This document shows positions 26,382 to 42,029 of a stretch of DNA of 64,000 nt, piece by piece. The DNA lies in contig NC_073744.1 of NCBI RefSeq assembly GCF_029784135.1, positions 18,978,239 to 19,042,238 on the forward strand. Reading direction: 5' to 3'. This DNA comes from Toxorhynchites rutilus septentrionalis. Taxonomy: Eukaryota > Arthropoda > Insecta > Diptera > Culicidae. Both the position numbers and the translations under genes were made by a program. Position 1 is the first letter of the stretch, and each line of letters begins with the position of its first letter. Under the pieces are notes generated by a model. It was not told the origin of the DNA. It saw nothing but the letters and a program-made list of their open reading frames with translations, and searched no databases.

Positions 26382-27049
26382 TATATCACGCTACATTTAA
26401 CATTTAATTCATTTATTAAAGTCATCTTTTTTTGACAATCATACGAAGGCGGAGTAGGGGAAAAATATTGACATCAAGCCGTGATATTATTGAAACGTTA
26501 TTTTTAAAAATCTGTAAATTCTGTATAAAATTCTAAAAATCTGCAATCTAAATCTACAGGTTCTTGGTTTAAAAAAGTTTGAAAAATCTATAGAAATAGG
26601 GGAAGGTTGTCCTAATCCGACCGGTAGCCCTGAACCGATCACCCCTTGGATCTCGGGAATGGCGTTATCTACCGGTAATGTCAAATGAAGCCTGTCACTA
26701 CGCTAACAATTTGGTTGTATGGTGACCAATTTCCTGCTTCCTTCATTCTAGCATTTTGGCGCAGTTTTTTGTTTTCAATGCTAAAAAAAAGGAAAAGATA
26801 GATTTTTGACCTGTACGGAAAATGAGTTAAATGCTCTTGTAGATGTCGAAAAATTGCAATACTAGGCAATTTAGGTTTCTTATGGTCTGTTCATCAAAAC
26901 AAGCTATATACATTGAATTTACCTGTTACCTGTAGAACATGGGATACCATTAATTGAAAAAAAGTCAAGGTGGTCCTAATTCGACCCGTTATTTTTGTTC
27001 TATATGTGGGCGTTTGTGTTCACGTGTTGACCGTTGAGCGTTAACGTTG

Positions 27050-27130
27050 CATTTGTTTCCGTTTCCGTTTCTGTTTCCGTTTCAGTTTCCGTTTTCGTTT
27101 TCGTTTCTGTTTCCCTCTACGCTTCCGTTT
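27050..27130 (+). repeat. GTTTCC hexanucleotide microsatellite
   Basis: About a dozen imperfect GTTTCC/GTTTTC units in tandem. It produces a spurious Val-Ser repeat reading frame. Confidence 0.9.
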
Positions 27131-27443
27131 GTCATGAGTTTTTTCACTGCCGCTATTACGTTCTAACACTTTCTTTGTCTAACTCAACTCTCCTAACTTC
27201 ATTTCCGGTCTCTTAGTGCCGTTTTCAATGAACCGGAAGCCACCATCTTCGTTTCCAAAATGGCATCGGAATATGATATTCGACATCCACTATTGTAGCC
27301 CTTTCACCCAATACCCATATCGTAGTGAGTATCCATAATTATTAGTCATTTAGAGCCATTATCAGCAAACCGGAAGTCAAAACATGATTATGTTGGTTTT
27401 ACACTCGTCGGTTATTTTCACTTATTATCTATATACAGAAACC

Positions 27444-27584
27444 TTTTTTTTGTGCGGGGGATAGGGACCGCACAAAAAAAATCATGCAAAACTTCACCAG
27501 TAGCTTTAAAAAATCGTGTTCGGTACACATTTTGAAAAAAAAACCTTTTTTTTTGTGCGGCAGATAGGGACCGCATAAAAAAAG
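27444..27584. repeat. Pair of oligo(T)-GTGCGG hairpins
   Basis: Hairpin 1 has 14-bp perfect arms (27444-27457 and 27468-27481) with a 10-nt loop. Hairpin 2 (27546-27560 and 27571-27584) has the same arms with one change. Further CGCACAAAAAAA units occur in direct order at 27908-27982. They lie within the TIR element at 26597-28276. Confidence 0.85.
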
Positions 27585-28336
27585 TTTCCCCCAAGAAAAT
27601 AACTCAAATCCACACCGTTCACCGTTCAATTTCCTTTTGTTTCCTTGCTTTGCGATGGGACAGTTTACCTTTTCGGTTGCGCGTGGCTCTTTTATGCTTT
27701 TAGTTGCATGTCGAAACGTGTTGCTGTTAGAAATCATGTCATGCAAAAACTTAGAAAAACTTAGAGCATTTGATGAGAGAAGGGGAATGATTTCAGAAGT
27801 GGATTATTGAGACGCAAATATGCTTTTTTCGCACTGAAATGCATATAAACCATCGAAAAAAAAACTAAATGGACGATAACTTCATCAAATATGCTTCTTT
27901 TCATATACCGCACAAAAAAAACCTCACAAGAACAAAAAAATCGCACAAAAAAAATTCGCGCAAAAAAATCCGCACAAAAATAGGTGTTTGTCCTTTCCGG
28001 CCAATTGGGAGTAGGTTCGCTGCAAAAAATCGATGGTCGGTTCAGAACCATGGGGGGTTGGCTTAGGACCACCATTTTTGAAGGTGATAAAAAAAGGACT
28101 TCCGATTTGGCTCTCTGTTTTCTCCTTTTTAATCACTCATGACCCACACCGACCAGCATAAAACATAGTTTATGAGTTATAGTATTCATTTCAATGCCGA
28201 AGTCGCCAAAAATGAAAATTTTATGTGATGAATTGCCGTTGCAAAAAGGAGGTCGGGTCAGGGCCACCTTCCCCTACAGATTATTTTGTAGATTATATGT
28301 CGCCCGAAGAGCATCAGTCGCAATGAGACTTTCTAA

Positions 28337-28960
28337 CGTCGAGATCTACTGTCATCTCGAAAAAAAAATTTGTCAAGAATCGACATTCTGGGAATCAGTT
28401 GTTTTTCGGAATACGAGGCAAAACGTATGGTTTTGGATGCCAATAAAAATATTCATCTCCATTTTTTATTCGGAACTTGCTGCGAAATGTGGATTTGCAC
28501 GATCAAATACCCAATGCAAAATATTAGTTCAATCGAACTTCATTTACGACGTTAAGATTTGAGTTTTTTGAAAACCGAAAAATCACCCAAGGGGGGAATA
28601 AAGAAAAGCGGAGTTTTAAAAAAAATGTTTTGATGTCAAATGTCTTAGAATTGCACGGAACGTCGAGATTTACTGTTATCTCGAAATTTTTTTTACTTGT
28701 TGGCACTGGCAAACATTTTTTCTCAAGATAACAGTAAATCTCGACGTTTCATGCACTTTGACACTAGTAAATGAAGTCCGATTGAGCGAATATTTTACAT
28801 TGGGTATTTGATCGTGCAAATCAACATTTCGCAGCAAGTTCCGAATGAAAAATTGAGATAACTATTTTTATTGGCACCCTTTTCCTCGTATTCCAAAAAC
28901 AACTAAGTCTCAGAGTGTCGATTTTTGACTTTTTTTTCGAGATGACAGTAGATCTCGACG
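28337..28960. repeat. Large nested palindrome
   Basis: Left arm 28337-28547 pairs with right arm 28767-28960 as an imperfect inverted repeat of about 200 bp. Between them lies a second inverted repeat (28661-28680 with 28727-28746) built from the same motif, CGTCGAGAT[CT]TACTGT[CT]AT. The motif therefore occurs four times in alternating orientation. A diverged fifth copy lies near 31133. It is likely a compound of inverted insertions of one repeat family. Confidence 0.8.
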
Positions 28961-30888
28961 TTTCATGAAATTTTAAGACATTTGGTATTATTTTTTTTCC
29001 GAAAACCCTGATTTCCCTTACTCCCCGCTTGGGTGTATTTTGTTTTTCAAAAAACTCAAACTTTGATGGCTGTGCGACACGAGTAAATGAAGTCCGATTG
29101 AGCTGATATTTTGCATAGGGTAGCTTTTCGTGGGAATCAAAATTTTTAATCAAGTTCCCTTTGAAAAAATCGAAGATCACTTTCTTCCCATACATCCATT
29201 GGCACTCTAACATACGTCTCCTTCATGCACAGATCGCTTATCCAACTGCATTGGATTCTTTTTTACGCGATTTTTTGCACGATTTTTTTACGCGATTCTC
29301 TCGAAATCACACATTTTTTTACGGGATTTGCTCGAAATTACGTGATTTTTCATGTGATTTTGTCTTGCACGTGCATTAATCGTGTTAAAAAGTTCAGTAT
29401 ACATTGAATCCATTAAAATCAGATGATTCTGCCAGATGTGTTTGAGCCATGAAAATAATTTTCAGTTTGTTGCTAGATAACAATATCTATATTGATCAAT
29501 TGTGGTGTTTTCTTCGTTTTCATTAACATCGGTCTTAGAAGTCCCTCTAAAATGAAAACAACTGTACCATAAAAAATCGATTTCTTTGCGACTGTCCTGA
29601 ATTATTAATAGTAATAACAGCTGTTCGTGTTATACTGCATCTGAATAGTTTTGCGTGTGGAGGAAAACGGGTGTGCATCGTTTACAGCGGCGTCATTCAT
29701 GTTAAATCCATCTACTGGTGTAGCAGCTAGGGAGCGACTGCGCTTGCTTTCACTTCATTATGCGTGCAGTGCCACGTGAAATAACGATCGACCATCGTTG
29801 GTTGTTTGGTTCGTACGGACCATGCAGCTGAAATGCATCACGCTGAGCTGCTGGGTGAGTAATGGGAACAATTCCTTTGTTTACATTCAGCAGAGCGGCT
29901 AACTGTCTGTGGAGTGCGATATAAATGAAATTGATAAGCTTAAAGTTGCGCAAGCCACAATAGTATATCTTTCATTTAGGAATTTTTGGGCATTAATATT
30001 ATATGTTAATTAGTTGAATAAAGGTATAAAAACACACCCGGAGAACTACTGATGCGAATGAAGATGTAACAGCCTGTTTTAGGTCAAATAAGCAAACCGA
30101 GGCTACTATTTAAAGACGACTCGCAAAGTTAGCCAATCAAGCGCACCACCAAATCTGCCGGTCAATTCAATTTACGCTCCCCGTGGTTCGGAATGCATGA
30201 GGTCCTGTTCAAAATGACCATATTATGCAAGCGCGAGAATGCAGAGTGCGCTTGTATATGCAACCAATTTATTAATTTGCGTTTAATTGCTTCCAAAAAC
30301 GACGATCGATTCGCATGAATTGACCGACCTCTGAAACAAGGGAAGAGGTGATACAACCACACAAGGGCCAATTGCTTTATGATGGCGGGCGTAAACGACA
30401 GTTGTGTTTGTGTTTAATGCAAACACATCATGTTGGATTGTTGAAGGAGTCACACGACAATTATGAAGACCGGCTGACAACGAGCCGGGCGGGAAAGCGG
30501 GGGATCCGCGATAATCACAAATGCAAATTAAGCAATACAAACACACTGCTGGAGGACAGAGAAGCTACTTGAGCGCCTTCGTTAATGGAATCAGCTGAGA
30601 AATCAATGAACTGTAGAACTAAACCACAGCGTTCGTTGGATCGAACCGAGAGAGATATTTGTACAATTTGAAGTTACAGCTGTAAACATTCGATATTTGT
30701 AAATATTTGTAAACGTGTGTGGAAGAGTGTGAGTATGAACATCATAAATGTTTTGTTTTCATTGTTCTTGCTAACAAAAATGAGGAATTCCAATATAAAG
30801 GTAGGAACAGACTTGTTGGGTCCAGAAGGCCTTTTATTTTTCAACCAACGTTCTGTACAACGTACCAATGTAGTGGGTGCTATATGCA
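28961..30888 (+). other. Vilse intron 2, stretch without recognised gene
   Basis: 29060-29130 continues the repeat of the palindrome (GTAAATGAAGTCCGATTGAG). 29260-29360 has loose ACGCGATTTTTT repeats. The remainder shows nothing I can identify. Confidence 0.4.
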
Positions 30889-31195
30889 TTAGGGTGGCAG
30901 CAAAAATGGTCATGTCAAATTTCAAAAACCGACCACCGACCGACATTTTGTTTATTGGCCCCAAAAAAATGACCTGTGCAAAGTTTCAGCTCAATCGGAC
31001 ATAATTTAGGGGTGTCTCAAAACGCTGAAAGTTTTGATTTTTTGATCCTCGGAAATCTTCTAAGGGGGAAGTAAAGGGAGTTTGGAGAATCGATTTTTTT
31101 TTCGATGCCAAATGACTTAAAAAGGCATAAAACGTCGAGATCTGGTGTTATCTCGAACAAAAATGTTTTGCCGAAAATCGACCTTTCGGGACTTA
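30889..31195 (+). repeat. Dispersed repeat related to the 28.3-29.1 kb palindrome
   Basis: Begins AGGGTGGCAGCAAAAATGG and contains TTTCAGCTCAATCGGACATAAT, then CGTCGAGATCTGGTGTTATC near 31133. The last motif and the AATCGGAC block are shared with the palindrome arms. It is non-coding and the family is not identified. Confidence 0.6.
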
Positions 31196-31840
31196 ACCTG
31201 TATCCGCTCTGTTTCCGTGCAGTTATGCGCGCAACCCATTTTTCGTTGACTGCAACTAGAAAACGAGAATTAAAACCGTAATTAAAATTACATGATAAAT
31301 ACTTACCAAGATTCGAAAAACACAAAATACCACTGAGAAACATTAAATTTTTTTCAAAAATCGGTCGAAACAACATTTGAAACAGCCGAAACGAGGAATT
31401 GATCCTAAATTTTGTCGCTTCATTTTAGTTGTTAAATATGCTTTAAACGCATTTTTTAATGAATGATTATTGCTATAACAGATGTTATAAATTTCTTCGA
31501 AGAATGCAAATATTTTTTTATAAATGGATTGAAGCACTGGATTGGATTATTTTTTCCCAGAGTTTTGTCACTTTCCTTTTTTTTTGCTTGAGCAGTGGTC
31601 TTAATGTTTTGACCGACACTGTATATGAATTATCGTACGATTTAATTGAACAAAACTGGAGTTAAGTACATCTTTGAATTTGAAAAAAAGAATGGTAAGA
31701 GATTTCCAGCATGTGTTGATGTTTATTGCGTGATTTAGTTATTATATGAGTTGTTTGAAACGAAGGTTCAATGTAATGATTTTATTTTGAGATTTATATT
31801 CACAAACATAACTAATATGGCTAATATAAATTGCATATAT

Positions 31841-32737
31841 ACAGGGTTTTCCAACTTTAAATTTTGAAAGTAAATTGAAATAAAACACACTTAGAATTCG
31901 CATTTCGATGAAACTTTTATTTCAAAATAAAGTTTGGTTTATGCCATTATGTGTGAAATACAACATCATTCAAATGTCCACCTAGGGCTTCCTCGCACAC
32001 CTTGATCCGGAACAGGTAATTTTCGATGACTTTTCGGCACATATGGGGTGGTATCTCGGTCATAACTTCACGAATGTTGTCTTTCAAATGTTCAGGAGTT
32101 TGCGGAGAGTTGGCATGGACACGGTCTTTCGCATAACCTCACAAAAAAAAGTCTAGCGGGTTCAAATCGCATGACCTGGACGGCCAATTGGCATCACCAA
32201 AACGCGAAATTAAGCGTCTCTCAAATTTCGTTCGCAATATGGCCATGTTCGGTCGTGTTGTGTGGCACGTGGCGCCGTCCTGCTGAAACCACATGTCATC
32301 CGTATCCATATCTTCAATTTGTGGCAAAAAAAATCGGTTAACATGCGGCCATAGCGCTCACCATTCACAGTTACCGTCTCGCCGTGCTCATTTACAAAGA
32401 AATACGGCCAGATGACTCCACCAGACCATAATGCGCACCTAACAGTGACTTTTGGCGGATGCAATGGCCTCTCAACAATCACGTGCCTCATCGCTGATGA
32501 AAATTTGATGCGAAAATTCAGCATTTTGCTCATGTTGCTCGTTCACCCAATCGACGTATGCCCGACGCATTCCATGGTCACCACGCTCTAATTTTTGTAC
32601 CAGTTGGACTTTATATGGATGTAGGTGCAAGTCCAACTGCAAAATTCGCCACAATGATGTGTTTGACAAGCCCAATTGCTGAGCACGCCGTGGAATCGAA
32701 ACATTCGGGTCATCCTCCACACTGGCAGTACGCAAAA
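31841..32737 (-). pseudogene. Tc1/mariner-superfamily transposase, 5' truncated and frameshifted
   Basis: Minus-strand reading gives an N-proximal HTH-type block (RRAQQLGLSNTSLWRIL near 32680), then DE in IFISDEA, a central KVTVRCALWSG block (near 32430), the second Asp in WFQQDGATCHT (near 32285), and DLNPLDFFL (near 32150) with the third acidic residue. The frame continues with shifts to a C-terminus like GGHLNDVVFHT and a stop near 31947. Three frames are needed, so it is dead. The left terminus starts ACAGGGTTTTCC near 31851. The first part of the gene is missing, replaced at 32738 by another repeat. Confidence 0.85.
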
Positions 32738-32956
32738 AATGTTTCATCAATACAGAAAACATTAGAATATCCATCTGCAAGGTGGTGTGCACCAGTGGTC
32801 AGACAATATGAAAGCAGATGATACAAAAACAAAAGAGCAAGTGCCTCACGTCTCACTAACACATTTTGAGAAGCTCTATAGAATTACTACGGAACTCGCT
32901 TTCGCGGATAATCCAAATCGTTGATTATCCGCTCGCGGTTAATCGAGGTTCCACTG
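32738..32956 (+). repeat. Repeat family P, copy 1, with Tigger/pogo-like right end
   Basis: Matches 51935-52149 throughout: ATCAATACAGAAA-CATTA, CACCAGTGG[TC]CAGA, TTCGC/GTCGCG-ATAATCC, and the terminus GAGGTTCCACTG/TA at 32956. The end read inward is CAGTGGAACCTCGATTA, typical of Tigger/pogo-like elements. An eroded third copy is inverted at 43975-44095. Confidence 0.7.
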
Positions 32957-33784
32957 TATAATGTCGATCAAAGGATACATTGTTTACATCTAAAATCGTA
33001 TAAAATGCGAAAAACTCGACTTTATTTATCACTACAGATGATGTCTCAATACGGTGTGACAGACATCAGTTTTATCATATACAATATTGTAAAATCGATT
33101 TATACCGAAATCATATATGTACATCAGGCTGACGCATGAGAATATAAATTGAATCAATATAGTACTGCAAAAAATTGTATGACATGCTGTGGAGAATCGT
33201 TCAACAAATCATATCAGATCGTAATTGAGGCCATATTTCATCATATTAGGAGCTTGACATATCAAGATTCGCGATGTCGTATGAACAGTGTCGACGTCTG
33301 GTAGTGATATGGCGTTTAGGGAGGCAAAGTAATCTCTACCAGATCAGCGGGCTCGAAAAAGCTTTAAATTGGTAAAATTTGAATGAAAATTTTTACTTCA
33401 CATTATTTGATTACTTAAAACACGTATTATATGTACGAGTTTTAACTGCTCTAGAATTATATTCCAGATTTTCTTAACCGTTACCATCACTCATTTCAAA
33501 TATCTATACCCCCTCCCATTAAATGTCAATTGAATAATTCCTATTTTCAGAAACATAAATGTTGTCATACACCCATTCCATGTCAAACCGATATAGTGAT
33601 TCTCAGATTCTCAGATTTTACATAATATATCCGAAAATCAGAGATGTGTTATTTTTCATTCTTGAGTTATTATTTTGCAAATTTAACATGTTTTAAATCT
33701 TCGTTCAATATTCCTATATGACTAGACTAGACCTATGCGACTGGAATCCAATCTTCCTGCAATTGTAATATTTTCTCGAAGAAG

Positions 33785-34165
33785 GTTAGCTTATTGGCTT
33801 CAATTTAATATGTCAATCATCTAAATCGGTTCAGTAGTTCAAATGTTATGAATTTTTGCAATAAGTCGTTTTTGCATAAAAGGGGAAACATGATTTTTCG
33901 GACCACCGGTTGACTTTGAATAATTATAACTCAAAAACGGAAAAAATAGCATCTCTGATATCGAGATATGTTATGTAAAAAATCCTCAGCTTTCAAGAAA
34001 TAATAAATATAGCGCCCTCTAGTCCAAAGCCACGAAACCAATAAAAAACGACTACAATTAGTAATTACGAAAATAAAATCCACTTTGTTTGCAAGTTCAA
34101 TATTTTTTAATAAAAGGCTCATTGGCTTTAATTTGATATGTCGATCGTCTAAATCGGTTCAGAGC
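33785..34165 (+). repeat. Dispersed repeat family R1, copies 2 and 3
   Basis: GGCTTCAATTTAATATGTCAATC near 33797 and GGCTTTAATTTGATATGTCGAT near 34123 are sibling blocks; AACGACTACAATTAGTAATT near 34048 matches copy 1 near 22250. The region is a mosaic of one repeat family. Confidence 0.7.
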
Positions 34166-35860
<1,695 letters not shown>

Positions 35861-36052
35861 GCACGGCCATCCAAACGCCGCGGGGGGTACGTCTTCCCGC
35901 AGCAGCCAGAAGTATCTGGACTCTGGTAAGTCCAGCGATAGCAGTTTGTCCAGTGCGCATGGCTACCACCGGCGCATGCAGGACGGTGGCAGCCTGCGAA
36001 TCGGCACAGGAATACAGGGCAAAAAGTATGCTGGTTCCGCCGGGGACAACTG
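35861..36052 (+). CDS. vilse: Vilse exon 4: Ser-rich linker
   Basis: Residues 184-248, starting HGHPNAAGG. The linker contains YLDSGKSSDSSLSS and a charged MQDGG segment. Donor CTG/GTAAGT at 36052 leaves TG, completed to Cys by exon 5. An internal CTG/GTAAGTCC near 35924 is a good cryptic donor. Confidence 0.9.
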
Positions 36053-36164
36053 GTAAGTCGCTTCCTCTCATTTGCTCTCCGGTGGTTGGTGGTAGTGTCT
36101 CGGTTTGAATTCTGATGGCTCAGTTGTCATTCTTTTGTGTCTTTATTCCCCTCCCAAAATTTAG

Positions 36165-36484
36165 CTACCGGATGCTGCAGGAAAGCTCTAGCTCGCACAA
36201 CATTCCACATTCGGTACCGTCGTCATCAACCGAGAAGCTAGGTATCGCCTCAATGCATCATTCTCCACTTCCACCACCACATCAGATGCTATCTTATTCG
36301 ATGTCAAACTCGTCCGATCTGGCTGGTGGAGGGAACCTATCGTCACCATCCCACTCGATGAGTACGCCGCAGTTCAAAAAAAAAATCATCCACGAGAGCA
36401 ACCTGGGAGTCAAATCAGGCATCGCTGCCAGCAAAGATGGAAGCGCCTTAGTGTCGAAGCATGAAAGTTTCGATTTTTCGGGTA
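36165..36484 (+). CDS. vilse: Vilse exon 5: Ser/His/Pro-rich linker
   Basis: Residues 248-355, starting after acceptor AATTTAG with YRMLQESSSSHN. No globular domain is visible. Two donors in the same phase lie at the end: 36484/GTAAGT (preferred, stronger) and 36481/GTAGTA. They would differ by one residue. Confidence 0.9.
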
Positions 36485-36549
36485 GTAAGTAACGACGTTT
36501 GATAAATTGTTCTTTCTCACATTAACGAAACAATTCATGTTTTCCGCAG

Positions 36550-37466
36550 ATCCTCCCTCGTCAATCGGTCTTACACGCTCTGGAAGCTTTCTCTCGTCAG
36601 CTGGTATAACGTCCGCTGGACCGATGGCTGGCACTCCAGTTACTTCGCGGCCATATCACCACCATCAGTCGTCACAGCCGGGACCTCAACAGCACCTGCC
36701 AGCCTCTCATCCTCGGAAGGGTAGCTTCGATGGAAACAATGGCGGAGCCAGTGACGATTCCATGCACGAAAAGTACTTCAAATCGGTGGAAAACACTCCA
36801 ATTTCACGAAGGCGCCATACGACCACATCCTCGTCGAAATCTTCATCCGCACAACAAAAACACTCGAGCGACTCTAGTCCGCAGAGTCCTATTAGTCCAC
36901 AGCAGCATCAGAAGAATCAGAGGCCATCAGCGCTAGCAGTGGAACCCCCGCAGGGCCCCACTAACACCGGCGGATATAACAAATCTAGTCAGAAAAGTAA
37001 CGATTCCGAGTTGTTCAATCTGGACATAACCAGCAAGCCGGAGAAATATCTGGACAAGATGAAAATCGACAAGGGCAAGGTATCACCCAGTTCGATCTCG
37101 ATGGGAGGAGGAAGCACAGCACAAATTGCCAGCTTACAAAAGACTTCCTCCTCTAGCGGAAAGCTATCTTCTAGTCAAAATGAGATGGCCACAGTGTCGG
37201 GTCAAAAGCCCATCGCCAGCAAGGATCAGTTTTCACTGAATCTCAACAAACCAAACCTGGAGAGGCACAACAAAGAAATGCAGCAAGCACTGGAGAAAAA
37301 ATCGGGCTCTGGATCGACTCAAACTGTGGCATCGAACAATTCATCGTCGCACAACAAGCAACCTCCGGAGAGGAAGAAAAGTAAAAATCATAACAATCAA
37401 GGGACAGGGTACGATTTTGATTACGACAATGGCAATACTTCGCCGTTATACTGCAATTGGGATAAG
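36550..37466 (+). CDS. vilse: Vilse exon 6: long disordered Ser/Gln/Lys-rich linker
   Basis: Residues 355-660. It begins PPSSIGLTRSGSFLSS and contains the segment SELFNLDITSKPEKYLDKMK, which looks like a conserved short motif in an otherwise low-complexity region. It ends YCNWDK in phase 0 before AAG/GTAAGC. The linker probably separates the WW pair from the catalytic half and offers phosphorylation sites (inference). Confidence 0.93.
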
Positions 37467-37531
37467 GTAAGCAAAATAATCAATTCGAAATAGTTCTGCT
37501 TCAAACACACACACAAATTTATTGTTTCCAG

Positions 37532-37833
37532 GAAAAACTCGAGCACCTGCTGCCACTTCAACACTACATTCTGGAGCAAGCGAAATTGTCCGGATGCTAC
37601 GGTTTCGGCGAGTTTCTCGATTCGGACTCGTTCCACTCGGACAGCCAATCGGAGCACTCCTTCTCGGGCCACGAACCCGACAACGAGGATTCCGACCATT
37701 CTGACGGCCATGGCGATTATTTGTCGCACTATCCGTACGAAGAGTATGGTGCGTATCGCAAGGACGATGGCGGAGGCGTTTCTTATTACAATTTCGAATT
37801 CAACTTTGGCGATCGAGAGGAAAAGGAGGACAT
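37532..37833 (+). CDS. vilse: Vilse exon 7: Leu-rich start and acidic stretch
   Basis: Residues 661-761. Starts EKLEHLLPLQHYILEQAKLSG, which could be a short amphipathic helix, and turns into a Ser/Asp/Glu-rich acidic stretch with YYNFEFNFGDREEKED. Donor CAT/GTAAGT in phase 2. Confidence 0.93.
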
Positions 37834-37904
37834 GTAAGTGACGGTGCTTGATATTCGTGTGTTTTTCGTCAGCATTCACATGTACGCATATATGTTTCTT
37901 TCAG

Positions 37905-38925
37905 CTCGGAAGAGGTAACAGCTAAGCTCGAAAGTATACAGGATCAGATCTATAGTCCCGTGAAGAATCATCCACCATTGCACAAGTATTCCCCTTTCCA
38001 TGCGGCCAAGCAAAGTTTGGAGAGTTCTGGATTCGGTTCGGACTCGATAGACCGAGGTGCTTCGGCGGATAGTAGCCAGGCAAGTTCTCAACAACAGAAA
38101 GGAGTCAACAAAGCAACCCTGTTGCAGAGATTCCAGGAGAATTTGCTCTCGCACAGTCCCGGGAGCGTGGGCGGTAATGGGAAGATTGCAGAAATGGCTT
38201 TGCTAAAAGAGTGCGATATAGAAAAGTTTGCGCAGGACAATTTAAATTTGCATTCGAAGGGAATCTTTCGGAAGAAATCATCCATCCAGGATATGTTGAG
38301 TTGGACACCGAACGCCATAAGCCGACCTATGCTTTCGCTGGCGAGAGACAAGGCCGGTAAGAAGATGGCGACCGAACTGTTCAAGCTGGTTCAGATCTAC
38401 ATGGGCGATCGGAAGGCTCGGGTTGGGATGAGTTTGAATTCGGTGGCGATTGATATAATCACGATGGCGATGGGACAATCGCAGCTGCGGGACGAGCTGT
38501 ATATCCAAATGTGCCGTCAAACCACCGAAAATCCAACCAGAGATTCGTTGATACGTGGTTGGGAGCTGATGGCAATTTGTCTATCTTTCGTTCCACCATC
38601 GCCGACATTCCAGCCGGCCCTTCTCGGGTACATTAATAGGCATCGAGATCCGTCGTTCGCAACAACCTTTCCGGAGGTTGGCAAATGGCCGATCCATGTA
38701 CAGATATCACACTACGCAACCATTGCCTGCCGGAGGTTAGACCGGATAGGTAGTTCCGGTCGAAAACAGGCAAGAAAACCTACTGAGGAAGATATTAACC
38801 AGGCGCGGGAACAAATCTTCCGTGACAGCATGTTTGGCAACACACTTAATGAGGTTATGGAGCTGCAGAGCGATAAATTCCCCGATCTACAGTTGCCGTG
38901 GATTCAGACTACGTTGTCCGAACAG
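37905..38925 (+). CDS. vilse: Vilse exon 8: MyTH4 domain and start of RhoGAP domain
   Basis: Residues 761-1101, the largest exon. The MyTH4 domain spans roughly 866-1040 and has the family blocks FKLVQIYMGDRKAR, LRDELYIQMCRQTTEN and SLIRGWELMAICLSF. MyTH4 domains bind microtubules or other partners in myosins and ARHGAP39 relatives. The RhoGAP domain starts near residue 1075 (MFGNTLNEVMELQ). Exon ends phase 0 at GAACAG/GTCAGG. Confidence 0.96.
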
Positions 38926-38987
38926 GTCAGGATTAGACCTATCAATTTGTTTCAAAAAGGTTGTTGAAGGTTTATATCACATTTTAG

Positions 38988-42029
<3,042 letters not shown>

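Larger units (their letters stand above)
26597..28276. mobile_element. TIR DNA transposon (about 1.7 kb) with TA target duplication
   Basis: Inverted ends of about 28 bp: TAGGGGAAGGTTGTCCTAAT at 26597 and the complement of the sequence ending CACCTTCCCCTA at 28276, with a few mismatches. Flanking TA is duplicated. The repeat into which it inserted exists without it at 23171-23190. No long ORF; it carries T-run hairpins and poly(GTTTCC). It is a non-autonomous Tc1/mariner-superfamily (possibly pogo-like) element. Confidence 0.8.

Noticed and set aside
27034..27216. 60-aa Val/Ser-repeat frame
   Set aside because: It is the GTTTCC microsatellite read in one frame.
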